A DNA stretch of 64,000 nucleotides from Halobacterium zhouii (GCF_021249405.1 NZ_CP089593.1:2294001-2358000); one strand, 5' to 3'. Counted from the stretch's first letter, positions 17,201 to 26,330 are shown. Notes: generated from the sequence alone by a model not told the origin. Program-made: numbers and translations.

Positions 17201-18381
17201 ATGGAGTCGACGGGCACGACGCCCGCCGCCTTCCCCGGCCGCTCGGTCTTGATCTGGGTGCCAGTGGCGAGGAAGTCGTCGACGAGGTGCATCGTCGCGG
17301 GGTGGACGCCCGCCGTCGCGAACCCGTGGTTCCGGGCGCGGCCGTAGCGCAGACGGAAGCCGCCCGTCTGTGAGGGGTGCCCGAAGACCGGGCGGCCCGC
17401 GATGAGGTCCCGCAGGAACTTCTTCGAGGGGTCGACGCGGGGCGGTCCGTCGGGCTCCGAGGCCGCCTCGGGCGCGTCGCCCGTGGTGTCGGCGCTCGCG
17501 TCCGCCGACTCCGCCTGGTCGTCCTCGTTTCCGTCGTCCTCGCCGATGGTGCCGTCGATGAGGTCCTGAAGCCACGGCCACTCGACCTCCTCGAGGTTCC
17601 GCGTGTAGCGCTGGATCTTCGGGGCTTTCAGCGCGATACCCTCCGCGAGCACGAGACACATCCCGCCGCGCGGCGAGTTGGTGTCGATGCGTTCGAGGTC
17701 GCGGAACCCATCCACCTCCTCGTTGCCCGTCGCCTCCCCGTCGAGCATCACGGGGCAGTTGTTCGTGATGAACTTCGTCTCCTTGTCCTTCGGGGAGTAC
17801 TGGAGGCCCGTTTCGGTGTCGTAGAGCGCGACCTCCTCGGCGTAGCGCTCGACCTCGTCGTCGCGGGGCTGGAACGCCTCGATGTCGAGCAGCGAGCGCG
17901 CGTAGTCGGCGACGAGGACAGACAGCGCCTGGGCAGTACCACCGGCAGAGCGAATCGGACCGGCGTAGTAGACGGCGACGTACTCGGTCCCGTCGTCGTT
18001 CTGGTTCACCTCGACGCGGTCGATGCCCTCAATGGGCGCGGCGACCACGCCCTCGGTGAGCAGGGCGACGGCCGTGCGGACCGCGCCCTCGACCTTTCCG
18101 GCGTTCGTCTCGTAGTCGCCGACGGTGCCCTCGACGAAGTCCTCGACGAGTTCGAGGGCGGCCTCCTCGCGGCTCATTTCGCCCTCCAGGTCGCGGACGC
18201 GTTCGGCGACGCCGTCGATGCCGAGGATGTTCTCGACGCGGTCGGCCATGTCGCGGGCGACCGGAATCTCGACCTCCGGGTTCGGGTCCTCTCCCCGGGA
18301 CTTCGCGCGCTCGGCGACATCGAAGGCGTTCTCGAGTCGCGATTCCAGGGATTCGAAGTAAGCCTCGTCTTCCGGACGCAT
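14290..18381 (-). CDS. polC: DNA polymerase D large subunit DP2, with mini-intein
   Basis: 1363 codons including the intein, about 1181 residues after splicing, normal for DP2. Catalytic subunit of the archaeal replicative polymerase PolD, with DP1 encoded elsewhere. The start ATG at 18381 (MRPEDEAYFESLESRLENAF) overlaps the upstream stop as TGATG; an upstream continuation of the open frame is out of register with known DP2 N-termini. Zinc clusters: CPDCGEETFEPRCEDCGTW and ECPDCG/ECPRCE near 680-750, and CLDCGEKY...DCRECGGR near 1285. The catalytic motif CDGDEDCVMLLMDGLVNFS directly follows the intein. An acidic insertion (ADASADTTGDAPEAASEPDG) lies near residue 300. Ends with a short C-terminal PIP-like tail region (NKQSGIADFM). 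Confidence 0.97.
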   Translation of the reverse strand: MRPEDEAYFESLESRLENAFDVAERAKSRGEDPNPEVEIPVARDMADRVENILGIDGVAERVRDLEGEMSREEAALELVEDFVEGTVGDYETNAGKVEGAVRTAVALLTEGVVAAPIEGIDRVEVNQNDDGTEYVAVYYAGPIRSAGGTAQALSVLVADYARSLLDIEAFQPRDDEVERYAEEVALYDTETGLQYSPKDKETKFITNNCPVMLDGEATGNEEVDGFRDLERIDTNSPRGGMCLVLAEGIALKAPKIQRYTRNLEEVEWPWLQDLIDGTIGEDDGNEDDQAESADASADTTGDAPEAASEPDGPPRVDPSKKFLRDLIAGRPVFGHPSQTGGFRLRYGRARNHGFATAGVHPATMHLVDDFLATGTQIKTERPGKAAGVVPVDSIEGPTVKLANGDVRRIDDPEEALEVRNGVVDILDVGEYLVNFGEFVENNHDLAPASYAPEWWIQDLEAAGADVQALRDSPYADLENPDADQALEWATEYDVPLHPAYTYLWHDVEIQGFVALANAVAGATVEDGAASSRATDESAGDLVLPNTEAVREALEALLVEHTQSEQSIRVPDWLPLARSLGVTENLDREWDGLSDEAREWPNAMKAVREVAPFAVRERAPTRIGNRMGRPEKSESRDLSPAVHTLFPIGEAGGSQRDVGKAARHAPEMSDTPGEVDVRLGVRECPDCGEETFEPRCEDCGTWTDPHYECPDCGIAAEPDEAGRVECPRCERELDNVETQTVDVQAEYRDALQAVGERENAFDVLKGVKGLMSSEKAPEPMEKGVLRAKHGVSSFKDGTVRYDMTDLPVTSVRASELDVTVDQLRDLGYTEDVRGDPLEHDDQLVELRVQDVVLSDGAAEHMLKTADFVDDLLTEYYGLDPFYEVEDRDDLVGELVFGMAPHTSAAVVGRVIGFTSAAVGYAHPYFHAAKRRNCFHPETKVWFEDEHGEWHYDPIEALVEERLDPETADEDDFGTLVQELDGDVLVPSVTEDGEETLQQVDAVSKHVAPDHLVEVETKSGQELTVTPDHPLLRWNGEQTERVDARDVEAGDALPAYPGEAPVKTGASASAITDGGSVAADEVSSVEFVRSDVDATYSITVSETHTFVANNLYTANCDGDEDCVMLLMDGLVNFSKSFLPDKRGGRMDAPLVMSSRIDPTEIDDEAHNMDVVEQYPREFYEATRRMEDPGDWEDEVTIAEQNLGTDREYTDFAHTHDTSNIALGPDLSAYKTLGSMMEKMDAQLELARKLRAVDETDVAERVIEYHFLPDLHGNLRAFSRQETRCLDCGEKYRRMPLSGDCRECGGRVNLTVHEGSVNKYMDTAIQVAEDYDCRPYTKQRLEKLERNLESIFQNDKNKQSGIADFM
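15043..15588 (-). mobile_element. Mini-intein (182 residues) in DP2
   Basis: The intein begins with Cys (CFHPETKVWFEDEHGEW) at residue 932 and ends with HTFVANNLYTAN at residue 1113. The +1 extein residue is Cys of CDGDEDC. Splicing blocks: A (Cys1), B (TVTPDHPLLR, with the TxxH-type His), F/G (YSITVSETHTFVANN...AN). No DOD/LAGLIDADG endonuclease is present; the middle is a short linker, so this intein is splicing-competent in appearance but not self-mobile. A Pol-II (DP2) mini-intein at this catalytic site is known from Halobacterium. The linker carries an 8-bp perfect hairpin at 15191-15210. Confidence 0.95.
15191..15210. repeat. Hairpin inside the intein linker coding sequence
   Basis: GCTCCGGT-cttc-ACCGGAGC, an 8-bp perfect stem with a 4-nt loop, in frame, encoding part of EAPVKTGAS. 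It falls where the homing endonuclease domain sits in full-length inteins. Confidence 0.6.
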
Positions 18382-18800
18382 CAGAGCCAGAGGTCGAGGT
18401 CGGTGGCGTCGTCGTGCTCGCGCTCCAGTGTGGTGTCGAGTTCGCACACGTAGACCTCGCCCGCGAATACGGTCGCGCGGTCGAGGTGGCCGGCGAGCGC
18501 CTGCCCCGAGCGCCGCGAGAGAACGGCGTGCGTGTGGGCGAACAACTCCCCCTCCAGCAGCGAGATGTTCCCGACGCAGGCGGCGACCTCCAGGGGTTCC
18601 TCGAAGCGCGCGGCCTTGTACTCGAAGTCGTCCTGGTCGTAGTACCAGAGTTCGGCGTCCTGGACCGCGCCCATGGCGGTGAACCACGCCGCGTCGAGGT
18701 CCTCGGCGGCGGCCAGTTCCTCGAGTTCCTCGCGCCAGTCGGCGCCGTGCTCGAGGCGTGCGAGGAACTCGCGTTCGGTTTCGACTTCGCGAACGTTCAT
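18381..18800 (-). CDS. PPC-domain (DUF296) protein
   Basis: 139 residues from ATG at 18800 (MNVREVETEREFLARLEHG); a longer frame to 18860 runs into the promoter-like cttttcctccc and is rejected. The PPC domain (plant and prokaryote conserved, also DUF296) shows AAWFTAMGAVQDAELWYYDQ and the metal-site strand GNISLLEGELFAHTHAVLS, with the HxH pair. Archaeal and bacterial members form trimers and some are thought to bind DNA or metals. Its stop overlaps the polC start (TGATG), so the two are translated together. Confidence 0.88.
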   Translation of the reverse strand: MNVREVETEREFLARLEHGADWREELEELAAAEDLDAAWFTAMGAVQDAELWYYDQDDFEYKAARFEEPLEVAACVGNISLLEGELFAHTHAVLSRRSGQALAGHLDRATVFAGEVYVCELDTTLEREHDDATDLDLWL

Positions 18801-18954
18801 GACCACGTCATTGCTGCGAGGGAGGAAAAGTCCTGCCGTCTCACCGGCGGGCGACGGCAACGAGTGCGCGGTCGGTCACCGGACGAGCGAAGCGGACCGC
18901 TGGTCGGTTAGAACTACGGAGTAAGGGTCGATGCGCACGCGGCGGCGAGTCGGC

Positions 18955-19128
18955 CTATCGCCACGCCGGCAGCGGTGTGGCGTCGTTGGCCGTCATCGAT
19001 ACCCACGCCTCGTCGCGGGAGATGTCGGCGATGACGAGTCGGGAATCCGACCCGTCACCGTCGAGGGAAGCCATCACGTCGGTCCCGGAGTCACGCGGCG
19101 TCGGCGGACACGCGGCATCAGTCGCCAT
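18955..19128 (-). CDS. Small conserved haloarchaeal protein (DUF7556-like)
   Basis: 57 residues from the ATG at 19128 (MATDAACPPTPRDSG); codons further upstream are unlikely because a TATA-like stretch (cggtgtgatgttatacc) precedes this ATG. The core VMASLDGDGSDSRLVIADISRDEAWVS resembles a small haloarchaeal family I know as DUF7556. No metal site or membrane segment. Function unknown. It is divergent from the ABC transporter operon. Confidence 0.6.
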   Translation of the reverse strand: MATDAACPPTPRDSGTDVMASLDGDGSDSRLVIADISRDEAWVSMTANDATPLPAWR

Positions 19129-19325
19129 GACGTATGGTATAACATCACACCGTGTACTTAACTCCACCGGACTGATGCGCACACGCGGCACCCGGGTGGC
19201 GCGCACGCGGTAACTATTCTGGTCCCAGTTGAAGGCGACTTGAGTACCAGTTGAAGGCCGAAAGGGAAGCGTTCAGGCCCAGTCGTTAGGAAAATTTCTC
19301 TTGACTGGCCGTCAGGAGCGGTAAG

Positions 19326-19331
19326 TTTATC
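19326..19331 (+). promoter_or_regulatory. TATA box of the peptide ABC transporter operon
   Basis: TTTATC within gtaagtttatcactatag, 27-32 nt before the ATG at 19358. The upstream 110 nt also hold a short direct repeat (ccagttgaaggc twice, about 19226 and 19247), a possible activator site. Confidence 0.5.
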
Positions 19332-19357
19332 ACTATAGATTCGTAACCCGAGCATGG

Positions 19358-21256
19358 ATGACAGACACTGACAACCTTTCCCGTCGGCGCTTCCTGAAAG
19401 GAACGGGAGCCGCCGCGACCGCCGCAGCCCTCGCCGGCTGTACCGATGGCGGTAGCCAGCCCGACACCACCGAAGAACCGACCACCGGAGGCGACCAGAC
19501 CACCGGGGGCGACCAGACCACCGAGGGGGAGTTCCAGTACGACCCGTCCCGACGCTACCGCAGCGTCATGACCGGCACGGCTTCCACGATGGACCCGATC
19601 AAGGCGACCGACACCGCCTCCGGTCGGTTCATCCGGAACATCTTCGACTGCCTCACCACGTATCCGAACGGCGAGGCTAACGCGGAGAACCTGCTCGCCA
19701 CCGACTACACCACGTCGAACAACGGCAAGCAGATCACGTTCAAGCTCAAGGAGGGCGCGAAGTACAACAACGGCGACGAAGTGACCGCTGACGACGTCGT
19801 GTACTCCTGGGAGCGACTCGCCGCCTCCAGCAACTCGCGGCGCGCCGGCTTCCTGCTCAATTTCCTCGGCATCCAGCACGAGACGATGGAGCAGCCGGAC
19901 AACGACGACGACGGCAGCGAGCCCCAGACGGTGTACAAGCCGGGCACGCTGGCCATCGAACCCAACGGTGACTACGAGGTTACGCTCAAGCTCAAGCAGC
20001 CGTTCTACGCGGCCATCGAACTGATCGCGTACTCCTCGTTCGCGCTGGTCCCGAAGAACATCGTCGGCGACCTCGAGTCGGTCAGCGACCCGAAGATGCC
20101 GTACGACGAGTTCGCCACCAAGAACCCGGTCGGCGCGGGCCCGTACACGCTCGCCGACTGGCAGCAGGCGACGAACATCAGCATCGACGCTCGCGACGAC
20201 TGGCACGGCGGCGACGTGATGAACGCCGGGATGGACGTCAGCGTCTTCACGGAGATCAACCCCGCGTACACGTACGCGACCGTGAACGTCAACGCGGACG
20301 GCCCGGTCATCCCGTCCTCGCGTTACAAGCCCGAGCTCCGCAACTTCGAGGGCACCGACGACAAGGGCCGCCGCTACGGCACCTACGGTCCCTTCGAGCC
20401 GAACGGCATGACGGCGGAGTACTACGAGGTTGCGACGCTGTCCACGTACTACTACTCGTTCAACTGCCCGGCGGTCCCGGGTCCGGTCCGGAAGGCCGTC
20501 GCGTACGCGATGAGCCAGGAGACGATCAACAACCAGATCATCTCGACGCCGAGCAAGCCGGCGTACTTCTTCACGCCTCCGGCGCTGTTCCCCGGCGGCG
20601 CGACTCGCTACAACGAGCTCCAGAGCGAGTACCCGTACAGCGGGAAGGCCAAGATCCAGCAGGCCCGGCAGGTCATGGAAGACGCGGGCTACAGCTCGGA
20701 CAACCAGTACACGCTGAACTTCGACATGTACAGCAGTCTGGCGTCTAGCTGGGGTCAGCAGGCGTACACGCTGCTCCGCGACAAGCTCGCACAGGCGCAC
20801 ATCAACCTGCAGCTCCGCACGGCCGACTGGTCGACGTTCCTCCAGCGCGGTCGCAACGGGAACTTCGAGATGTTCACCCTCGGGTGGATCGCGGACTACC
20901 CCGGCGCAGACAACTTCATCTCGCTGATGAACCCGCCGAACACGATGACGCCCGACGGGTCGGCCTACTCGAACTGGGGCGCACTCGACACCGACGCAGT
21001 CCAGCGCGCCAAGGACGCCTGGAAGAAGATCGAGAACAACATGGGTCTCTCCGAGGAGGCCGCCAAGGCGCGAGCCGAGGCCTACCTCACCATCGAGCGC
21101 GCGAACTGGGAGGACGCGGTGCTCCTGCCGTTCGAGCACGGCATCCGCCAGAGCTACAGTTACGATTGGATCGAGGCGCCGCGCTTCGGTGCGATGGGCT
21201 CGTCCCGGTCGAAGGAGAACAACGTCAAGATCGGCGACCGCGGACAGTACGAGTAA
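19358..21256 (+). CDS. ABC transporter substrate-binding protein, peptide/oligopeptide type
   Basis: 632 residues. Tat leader with NLSRRRFLKGTGAAATAAALAGC: twin-arginine motif and lipobox, so the protein is exported folded and lipid-anchored outside. A Thr/Gly/Gln linker (EEPTTGGDQTTGGDQTTEG) follows. The mature part is an SBP_bac_5 (DppA/OppA) fold: FKLKEGAKYNNGDEVTADDVVYSW and the late YSFNCPAVPGPVRKAVAYAM are family hallmarks. The ligand may be peptides, but members also bind nickel, sugars or other solutes. First of five co-directional genes with DppB, C, D and F-like products. Confidence 0.92.
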   Translation: MTDTDNLSRRRFLKGTGAAATAAALAGCTDGGSQPDTTEEPTTGGDQTTGGDQTTEGEFQYDPSRRYRSVMTGTASTMDPIKATDTASGRFIRNIFDCLTTYPNGEANAENLLATDYTTSNNGKQITFKLKEGAKYNNGDEVTADDVVYSWERLAASSNSRRAGFLLNFLGIQHETMEQPDNDDDGSEPQTVYKPGTLAIEPNGDYEVTLKLKQPFYAAIELIAYSSFALVPKNIVGDLESVSDPKMPYDEFATKNPVGAGPYTLADWQQATNISIDARDDWHGGDVMNAGMDVSVFTEINPAYTYATVNVNADGPVIPSSRYKPELRNFEGTDDKGRRYGTYGPFEPNGMTAEYYEVATLSTYYYSFNCPAVPGPVRKAVAYAMSQETINNQIISTPSKPAYFFTPPALFPGGATRYNELQSEYPYSGKAKIQQARQVMEDAGYSSDNQYTLNFDMYSSLASSWGQQAYTLLRDKLAQAHINLQLRTADWSTFLQRGRNGNFEMFTLGWIADYPGADNFISLMNPPNTMTPDGSAYSNWGALDTDAVQRAKDAWKKIENNMGLSEEAAKARAEAYLTIERANWEDAVLLPFEHGIRQSYSYDWIEAPRFGAMGSSRSKENNVKIGDRGQYE

Positions 21257-21409
21257 CGAATTAAGTAGCCCTCCACCAGCCGCCCTGGCGTTTTTTCGGA
21301 CACGAAACCAGCCAGTTTCCACGCGCAGAGCCCCCAAAACGCAAGACCTAAACGACCATAACAGACATAAAAGAATGCAAACGAGTACCACAACTCGTAG
21401 GACATACTC

Positions 21410-22420
21410 ATGAGCCGCTGGACCTACTTCGCAAAGCGATTCGTTCTCGCGATACCGGTGATACTGTTCGGAACGTCGCTGACGTTCTTCATCATCTACG
21501 CGGGTCCCATCGACCCGGCGTACGCGATCCTCGGGATCAAAGCGACGCCCGAAGCGGTCGCTCGGATCCACCGACAACTCGGCCTGAATCAACCCCTCTG
21601 GGAGCAGTGGATCGACTACGTCATCGACATGTTCCTGTTCAACCTCGGGGATTCGTGGGTCATCTCCCCGGACACACCCGCAATGCAGGTCATTCTGGCG
21701 TTCGCGCCCCGGACGATCCTGATGGGCGCGTGGGCGATCCTGCTGCCGCTGTTCATCGGTATCCCGCTGGGCTTCTACGCGGGCCTCAATCCGAACACGC
21801 TCGGCGACTACACCGCGTCGTTCGGTGGCATCGTCTGGCGGGCGATGCCGAACTTCTGGCTCGCCGTGCTGATGCTCATGATCTTGTCCCGCTCGGAGCA
21901 GTTCCTCTTCGGATTCGACTGGGAGAGTTTCATCTACTCTACGAACGTCGCGGGCGCGCCGGACATGAAGAACATCTTCAAACCGAAGAACTTCATCATG
22001 GCGTCGAAGCTCGTGATTCCCGGCGCGCTCGTCCTCGGGTCGGCGTCGATGGGTAACGAGATGCGCATCGGGCGCACCGCGTTCCTCGAGGCCAGAAACT
22101 CGAACTACGTCGAGATGGCGCGCGCAAAGGGAGTTCCCGGCCGCTCCATCGTCTGGAAGCACATCTTCCGGAACGCACTGCTGCCCCTGATCCCCGTCAT
22201 CACCGCGGAGGCCGGCGTGCTCATCGGCGGGTCGGTGCTCATCGAAACGGTGTTCGGTATCAACGGCATCGGGTGGCTGTTCCTCACCGCAGTGACGAGT
22301 GGGGACCTGCCGCTCGCAGGGTCGCTGATGTACATCTTCATCCTCCTACTCGTGGGCATGAACATCGCACAGGACTTCCTGTACACCATCGTCGACCCAC
22401 GGGTCGGGTTCGAGGGATAA
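21410..22420 (+). CDS. ABC transporter permease, DppB-like
   Basis: 336 residues with six predicted membrane segments. The N-terminal helix is typical of the first permease of this system (YFAKRFVLAIPVILFGTSLTFFII). The EAA coupling motif is seen as NYVEMARAKGVPGRSIVWKHIFRNALLPLIPV near 225-257. It follows the binding protein after a 153-nt A-rich gap (ataacagacataaaagaatg) that may hold an internal promoter or processing site. The next gene begins 3 nt after its stop. Confidence 0.93.
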   Translation: MSRWTYFAKRFVLAIPVILFGTSLTFFIIYAGPIDPAYAILGIKATPEAVARIHRQLGLNQPLWEQWIDYVIDMFLFNLGDSWVISPDTPAMQVILAFAPRTILMGAWAILLPLFIGIPLGFYAGLNPNTLGDYTASFGGIVWRAMPNFWLAVLMLMILSRSEQFLFGFDWESFIYSTNVAGAPDMKNIFKPKNFIMASKLVIPGALVLGSASMGNEMRIGRTAFLEARNSNYVEMARAKGVPGRSIVWKHIFRNALLPLIPVITAEAGVLIGGSVLIETVFGINGIGWLFLTAVTSGDLPLAGSLMYIFILLLVGMNIAQDFLYTIVDPRVGFEG

Positions 22421-22423
22421 CAC

Positions 22424-23905
22424 ATGCGAAACGAGACTGAACGAGAAGACACGACGCTCGTACAGCGAATCAGAAACAACCCCGGACCCGCAGCGCGTTG
22501 GGGGGCCGTCATGGCCATCCTCATCGCCGTCGAGTTCGGCGCGCTCGTGGGCGGGTTGATGGCCGTCCCGTGGGGTTCGATTGTCAACCCCATCGCGGAC
22601 GCGATTCCGGTGCTCGGCAGCATCATCGCGTCCATCGCGTCGGTGTTCGCGGGCATCGGTGACCGACTCGCCGACCTGCCGACGCTGCTCGACCGGTCGC
22701 TCATCCCGAACCGGGGATACTACCACCCCGAGCAGGGCTGGGTGAACACCTTCCTCGGCCTGTCCTCCCGGCACGCCTGGATGCTCCGCGTCGCACTGGT
22801 GTACGTGTACGCGTTCGTCTTCCTCTACTGGGCGTGGCGCGGCTACCTCGTGTTCCGCCGCCACTACCGGTACGCGGACTGGTCGCCCGCCGACGACATC
22901 GTCGACCGGTTCCGCGGCCACAGCTGGGGCCAGTTCGGACTCGTCATCGTCGCTATCTTCCTCATCATGGCGGTGTTCGCGCCGACGGTCAGCCCGACCA
23001 CCCAGGAGGCGAACATCATGAATCCGTACGGGCACAACACTACGTACTACGACGCCCAACTCGACACCACGCGCACGGTGACGGTCGGTCTGGCGAACAT
23101 CCAGACGACCTCGAAGGGCGCACAGAGCAACGTCGGGCCGTGGACGACCGACAAGTTCGGCAGATTCCATCCGTTCGGGACGTTACCGTCCGGGAAGGAC
23201 CTGTTCACGTTCATGGCGTACGGCGCCCGGATATCGCTGTTCATCGGCATCTTCGCGTCGACGATAGCGGGCGGTATCGCGCTCTCGCTCGCGCTCCTCA
23301 CTGCCTACTACCAGGGCCTCGCTGACCTGACGGCGGTCGTGACGGCCGACGCGTTCTCCGCGATGCCACAGCTGCTCGTGCTCATCATGCTCCTGGAGGT
23401 GCTGAAGAACCACTGGATAAAGGAGATCTACAGTGGGGCGTTCCTCCTCGCGTTGCTGTTCGGCATATGGGGGTGGATGTACCTGTGGCGTGCGGTCCGT
23501 GGCCCCGCGTTCCAGATCGTGGAGAACGAGTGGGTGCTCGCGGCCGAAGGGTTCGGTGAGCGCCCGTGGAACATCGTGCGCAAGCACGTCGCGCCGTACA
23601 TCATCAGCTACCTGCTGATCTACCTCTCGATGTCCCTCGGTGGGTACATCGTCGGGGCGGCGGGCCTCTCGTACCTGGGGCTCGGCGTCCTCCCGCCGAC
23701 GCCCGAGTGGGGGCGCGCCATCGCGATGGGGCAGGGCCTCATCCAGACCCGCTCGTGGCACATCTCCATCATCCCGGGCGTCGCGATCACGCTGCTCGTG
23801 CTCGGGTTCAACGCGTTCGGAGACGGCATCCGTGACGCAATCGACCCGCAGTCCAGCGGTGACGACGCTGCCGCTGAGACCGCGGCCGCAGGGGGTGGTG
23901 CCTGA
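22424..23905 (+). CDS. ABC transporter permease, DppC-like, long N-terminus
   Basis: 493 residues, about 190 more than a typical DppC (~300). The extra N-terminal part holds two added hydrophobic stretches (about 26-85 and 122-143) before the usual first helix FGLVIVAIFLIMAVFAPTV. The core has the EAA motif region EWVLAAEGFGERPWNIVRKHVAPYIIS near 368-394 and GLSYLGLGVLPPTPEWG. An external loop (about 190-250) is also longer. The stop overlaps the next start as TGATG. Long DppC forms occur in haloarchaea, so this is probably lineage-specific. Confidence 0.92.
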   Translation: MRNETEREDTTLVQRIRNNPGPAARWGAVMAILIAVEFGALVGGLMAVPWGSIVNPIADAIPVLGSIIASIASVFAGIGDRLADLPTLLDRSLIPNRGYYHPEQGWVNTFLGLSSRHAWMLRVALVYVYAFVFLYWAWRGYLVFRRHYRYADWSPADDIVDRFRGHSWGQFGLVIVAIFLIMAVFAPTVSPTTQEANIMNPYGHNTTYYDAQLDTTRTVTVGLANIQTTSKGAQSNVGPWTTDKFGRFHPFGTLPSGKDLFTFMAYGARISLFIGIFASTIAGGIALSLALLTAYYQGLADLTAVVTADAFSAMPQLLVLIMLLEVLKNHWIKEIYSGAFLLALLFGIWGWMYLWRAVRGPAFQIVENEWVLAAEGFGERPWNIVRKHVAPYIISYLLIYLSMSLGGYIVGAAGLSYLGLGVLPPTPEWGRAIAMGQGLIQTRSWHISIIPGVAITLLVLGFNAFGDGIRDAIDPQSSGDDAAAETAAAGGGA

Positions 23906-24987
23906 TGAGTCAGCAAGAATACGCCGCAGACGAGCGCACAGACCAGAAACCGCTGCTGCAGGTGGAGAACCTCCAGACGACGTTCTTCACCGACAAGGAG
24001 ACGATCCGCGCCGTGGACGGCGTGAGCTTCGACATCGACCGCGGCGAGTCGGTCGGCATCGTCGGCGAGTCCGGATCCGGAAAGTCGGTGACCGCGCGCT
24101 CCATCACGGGGCTCATCGACAACCCCGGGAAGGTCGTCGGCGGGTCCGTCCGCTACAAGGGCGAGGAGCTCACCGACAACTCCGAGAAGGAGTGGCAGAA
24201 CGTCCGCGGGGGCGAAATCGCGATGGTGTTCCAGGACCCGCTTAGTTCCCTGAATCCCGTGTACACGGTCGGTAACCAGATCAAGGAGTCGCTGCGACTC
24301 CACCAGGGAATGCGGGGCAAGGAGGCCACCGAAGAGGCCATCGAACTCCTCGAAGCGGTCGGCATCCCGGACGCGCCGCGCCGCGTGAAGGAGTACCCCC
24401 ACCAGTTCTCCGGTGGAATGCGCCAGCGCGCGGTCATCGCGGTGGCGCTGGCCTGCGACCCCGACCTGCTCATCTGCGACGAGCCGACGACCGCGCTCGA
24501 CGTCACCATCCAGGCCCAGATTCTGGAGCTACTGGAGGACCTGAAGACCGAGCACGACCTCGGCATCATGTTCATCACCCACGACATGGGCGTGATCGCG
24601 GAGATCACGGACCGCGTGAACGTGATGTACGCGGGCGAGATGGTCGAGTCCGCGCCCGTCGTGGAACTGTTCGAGAACCCGAAGCACCCCTACACGCAGG
24701 GACTGCTAGAGAGCATCCCCGGAAACAGCGAGAGCGACGAGCTCACGACCATCGAGGGCGAGGTGCCGACGCCGAACGAACCGGCGACGTACTGCCGGTT
24801 CGCGCCGCGGTGCCCGAAGGCCTTCGACGACTGCGAGCAGGTTCACCCGGTGAACGTGGAGGTTGCGGAGGGCGTCGACGACCACACGGCGGCGTGCCTG
24901 CTCTATCCGGAAGACGTCTCGCAGGACGAGGCGGTCGAGTTGCATCAGTCTCGCACCGATACCACCGAGAAGGAGGTGTCAGAATGA
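23905..24987 (+). CDS. ABC transporter ATP-binding protein, DppD-like
   Basis: 360 residues. Walker A GESGSGKSV (residues 53-61), Q-loop VFQDPLSSLNP, signature FSGGMRQRAVIAVALACDPDLLICDEPTTALDV (signature, Walker B), and H-loop THDMG. The C-terminal oligopeptide/dipeptide transporter region has CRFAPRCPKAFDDCEQVHP, the four-cysteine pattern common in DppD and OppD. It energises the two permeases. Overlaps its neighbours on both sides (TGATG, ATGA). Confidence 0.94.
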   Translation: MSQQEYAADERTDQKPLLQVENLQTTFFTDKETIRAVDGVSFDIDRGESVGIVGESGSGKSVTARSITGLIDNPGKVVGGSVRYKGEELTDNSEKEWQNVRGGEIAMVFQDPLSSLNPVYTVGNQIKESLRLHQGMRGKEATEEAIELLEAVGIPDAPRRVKEYPHQFSGGMRQRAVIAVALACDPDLLICDEPTTALDVTIQAQILELLEDLKTEHDLGIMFITHDMGVIAEITDRVNVMYAGEMVESAPVVELFENPKHPYTQGLLESIPGNSESDELTTIEGEVPTPNEPATYCRFAPRCPKAFDDCEQVHPVNVEVAEGVDDHTAACLLYPEDVSQDEAVELHQSRTDTTEKEVSE

Positions 24988-26330
24988 CTACGCTCTATCA
25001 GGAGACGAAGGACGATGTGACGGCCGGTACGGGCGAAACGCTCGTCGAGTTGAAGGATCTGAAGACCTACTACGGCAAGGAAGGTGGACTCCTCGGCGGG
25101 TCCGCCGTGAAGGCCGTGGACGGCGTGAGCTTCGACATCAAGCGCGGCGAGACCCTCGGTCTCGTCGGCGAGTCCGGCTGTGGGAAGTCCACGCTCGGGC
25201 GCACGCTGATGCAACTCGAGGATGCGACGGGCGGTCAGGTGCTGTACGACGGCACCGACATCACGACGCTGTCGGGCTCCGACCTGAAGGAGTGGCGCCA
25301 GAACGTTCAGATGGTGTTTCAGGACCCGGACGGCAGCCTGAACGACCGCATGACCGTCGGGGAGATCGTCAGGGAACCCCTCGACGTTCACGACTGGAAA
25401 ACGCCGAAGGAGCGCCGGAACCGCGTCCGAGAACTGCTCGAGACCGCAGGCCTTCAGCGGGAGCACTACTACCGCTACCCGTTCCAGTTCTCCGGTGGGC
25501 AGCGCCAGCGCGTCGGTATCGCCCGCGCGCTCGCGCTCGAACCCGACTTCCTCGTGCTCGACGAACCCGTGAGCGCACTCGACGTGAGCGTGCAGGCGAA
25601 GATCCTGAACCTCCTCAACGACCTCCAGGAGGAGTTCGGGCTGACGTACCTCATCATCGCCCACGACCTCTCGGTCGTCGAGCATATCTGTGACCGCGTC
25701 GCCGTGATGTACCTCGGCAACGTGATGGAGCTCGGGCCGGCGGATAACCTCTTCGAGGACCCGGCGAACCCGTACACGAACTCGCTGCTGTCGGCGATTC
25801 CGGAGCCGGATCCGACGCTGGAGAGAGACCGCATGACGCTCCGCGGGACGCCGCCGAGTCCGCGGAATCCGCCATCGGGGTGCGTGTTCCAGACGCGCTG
25901 CCCGATGAAGATCCGCCCCGAGGAGTACCGCGACTTGGACGACGGCGTCTGGGAGGGCATCCAGATCCTGCGGGAGGTGCTCCGCGAGCGCGGCAGCACC
26001 TCGAAGTCGGTGTCCGAACGGGTCAAGGAACTGCTCGGGGTTGACACCGGCGACGTCGACTTCGAGGAGGTCATCGACGACGTGTTCGAAGGCCACGACG
26101 TGCCGACGAACGTCAGGCAGCACGTCGATTCGGCTCTCGAGTGCGTCCAGCGTGACGACTTCCAGGCCGCGCGCGAGGAGATGCGCGAGGCGTTCGGGAG
26201 CGTCTGCGAGACGGAGGTTCCGGAGAACCACGTGGTCGACGAGGGCGGCCGAATCAGTCACTGCCACCGGCACACGGACGACTACGAGGAGCCCGGCGAG
26301 TTCCTCAAATCGCACGGGTACAGCCGATAA
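24984..26330 (+). CDS. ABC transporter ATP-binding protein, DppF-like, C-terminally extended
   Basis: 448 residues from the ATG at 24984, which overlaps the stop of the previous gene (ATGA). Walker [17 protein letters not shown] near 63-78, Q-loop [14 protein letters not shown], signature [28 protein letters not shown]-loop AHDLS. After the usual C-terminal region ([19 protein letters not shown]) it carries about 125 more residues: helical, acidic, ending [22 protein letters not shown], with Cys/His that could bind metal. The extension is not in bacterial DppF (~330 residues) and its role is unknown. Confidence 0.93.
   Translation: MTTLYQETKDDVTAGTGETLVELKDLKTYYGKEGGLLGGSAVKAVDGVSFDIKRGETLGLVGESGCGKSTLGRTLMQLEDATGGQVLYDGTDITTLSGSDLKEWRQNVQMVFQDPDGSLNDRMTVGEIVREPLDVHDWKTPKERRNRVRELLETAGLQREHYYRYPFQFSGGQRQRVGIARALALEPDFLVLDEPVSALDVSVQAKILNLLNDLQEEFGLTYLIIAHDLSVVEHICDRVAVMYLGNVMELGPADNLFEDPANPYTNSLLSAIPEPDPTLERDRMTLRGTPPSPRNPPSGCVFQTRCPMKIRPEEYRDLDDGVWEGIQILREVLRERGSTSKSVSERVKELLGVDTGDVDFEEVIDDVFEGHDVPTNVRQHVDSALECVQRDDFQAAREEMREAFGSVCETEVPENHVVDEGGRISHCHRHTDDYEEPGEFLKSHGYSR

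Noticed and set aside
18381..18687. An N-terminal extension of DP2
   Set aside because: The extension reads Arg/Gly-rich, lies in the overlapping PPC gene, and the ATG at 18381 fits the DP2 N-terminus and TGATG overlap.
18829..18920. A gaggaaaagtcc sequence like the RNase P RNA CR-I motif, followed by paired segments
   Set aside because: There is an extra A in the motif, no CR-V counterpart was found nearby, and on the minus strand the same bases read as the T-rich promoter of the PPC gene.
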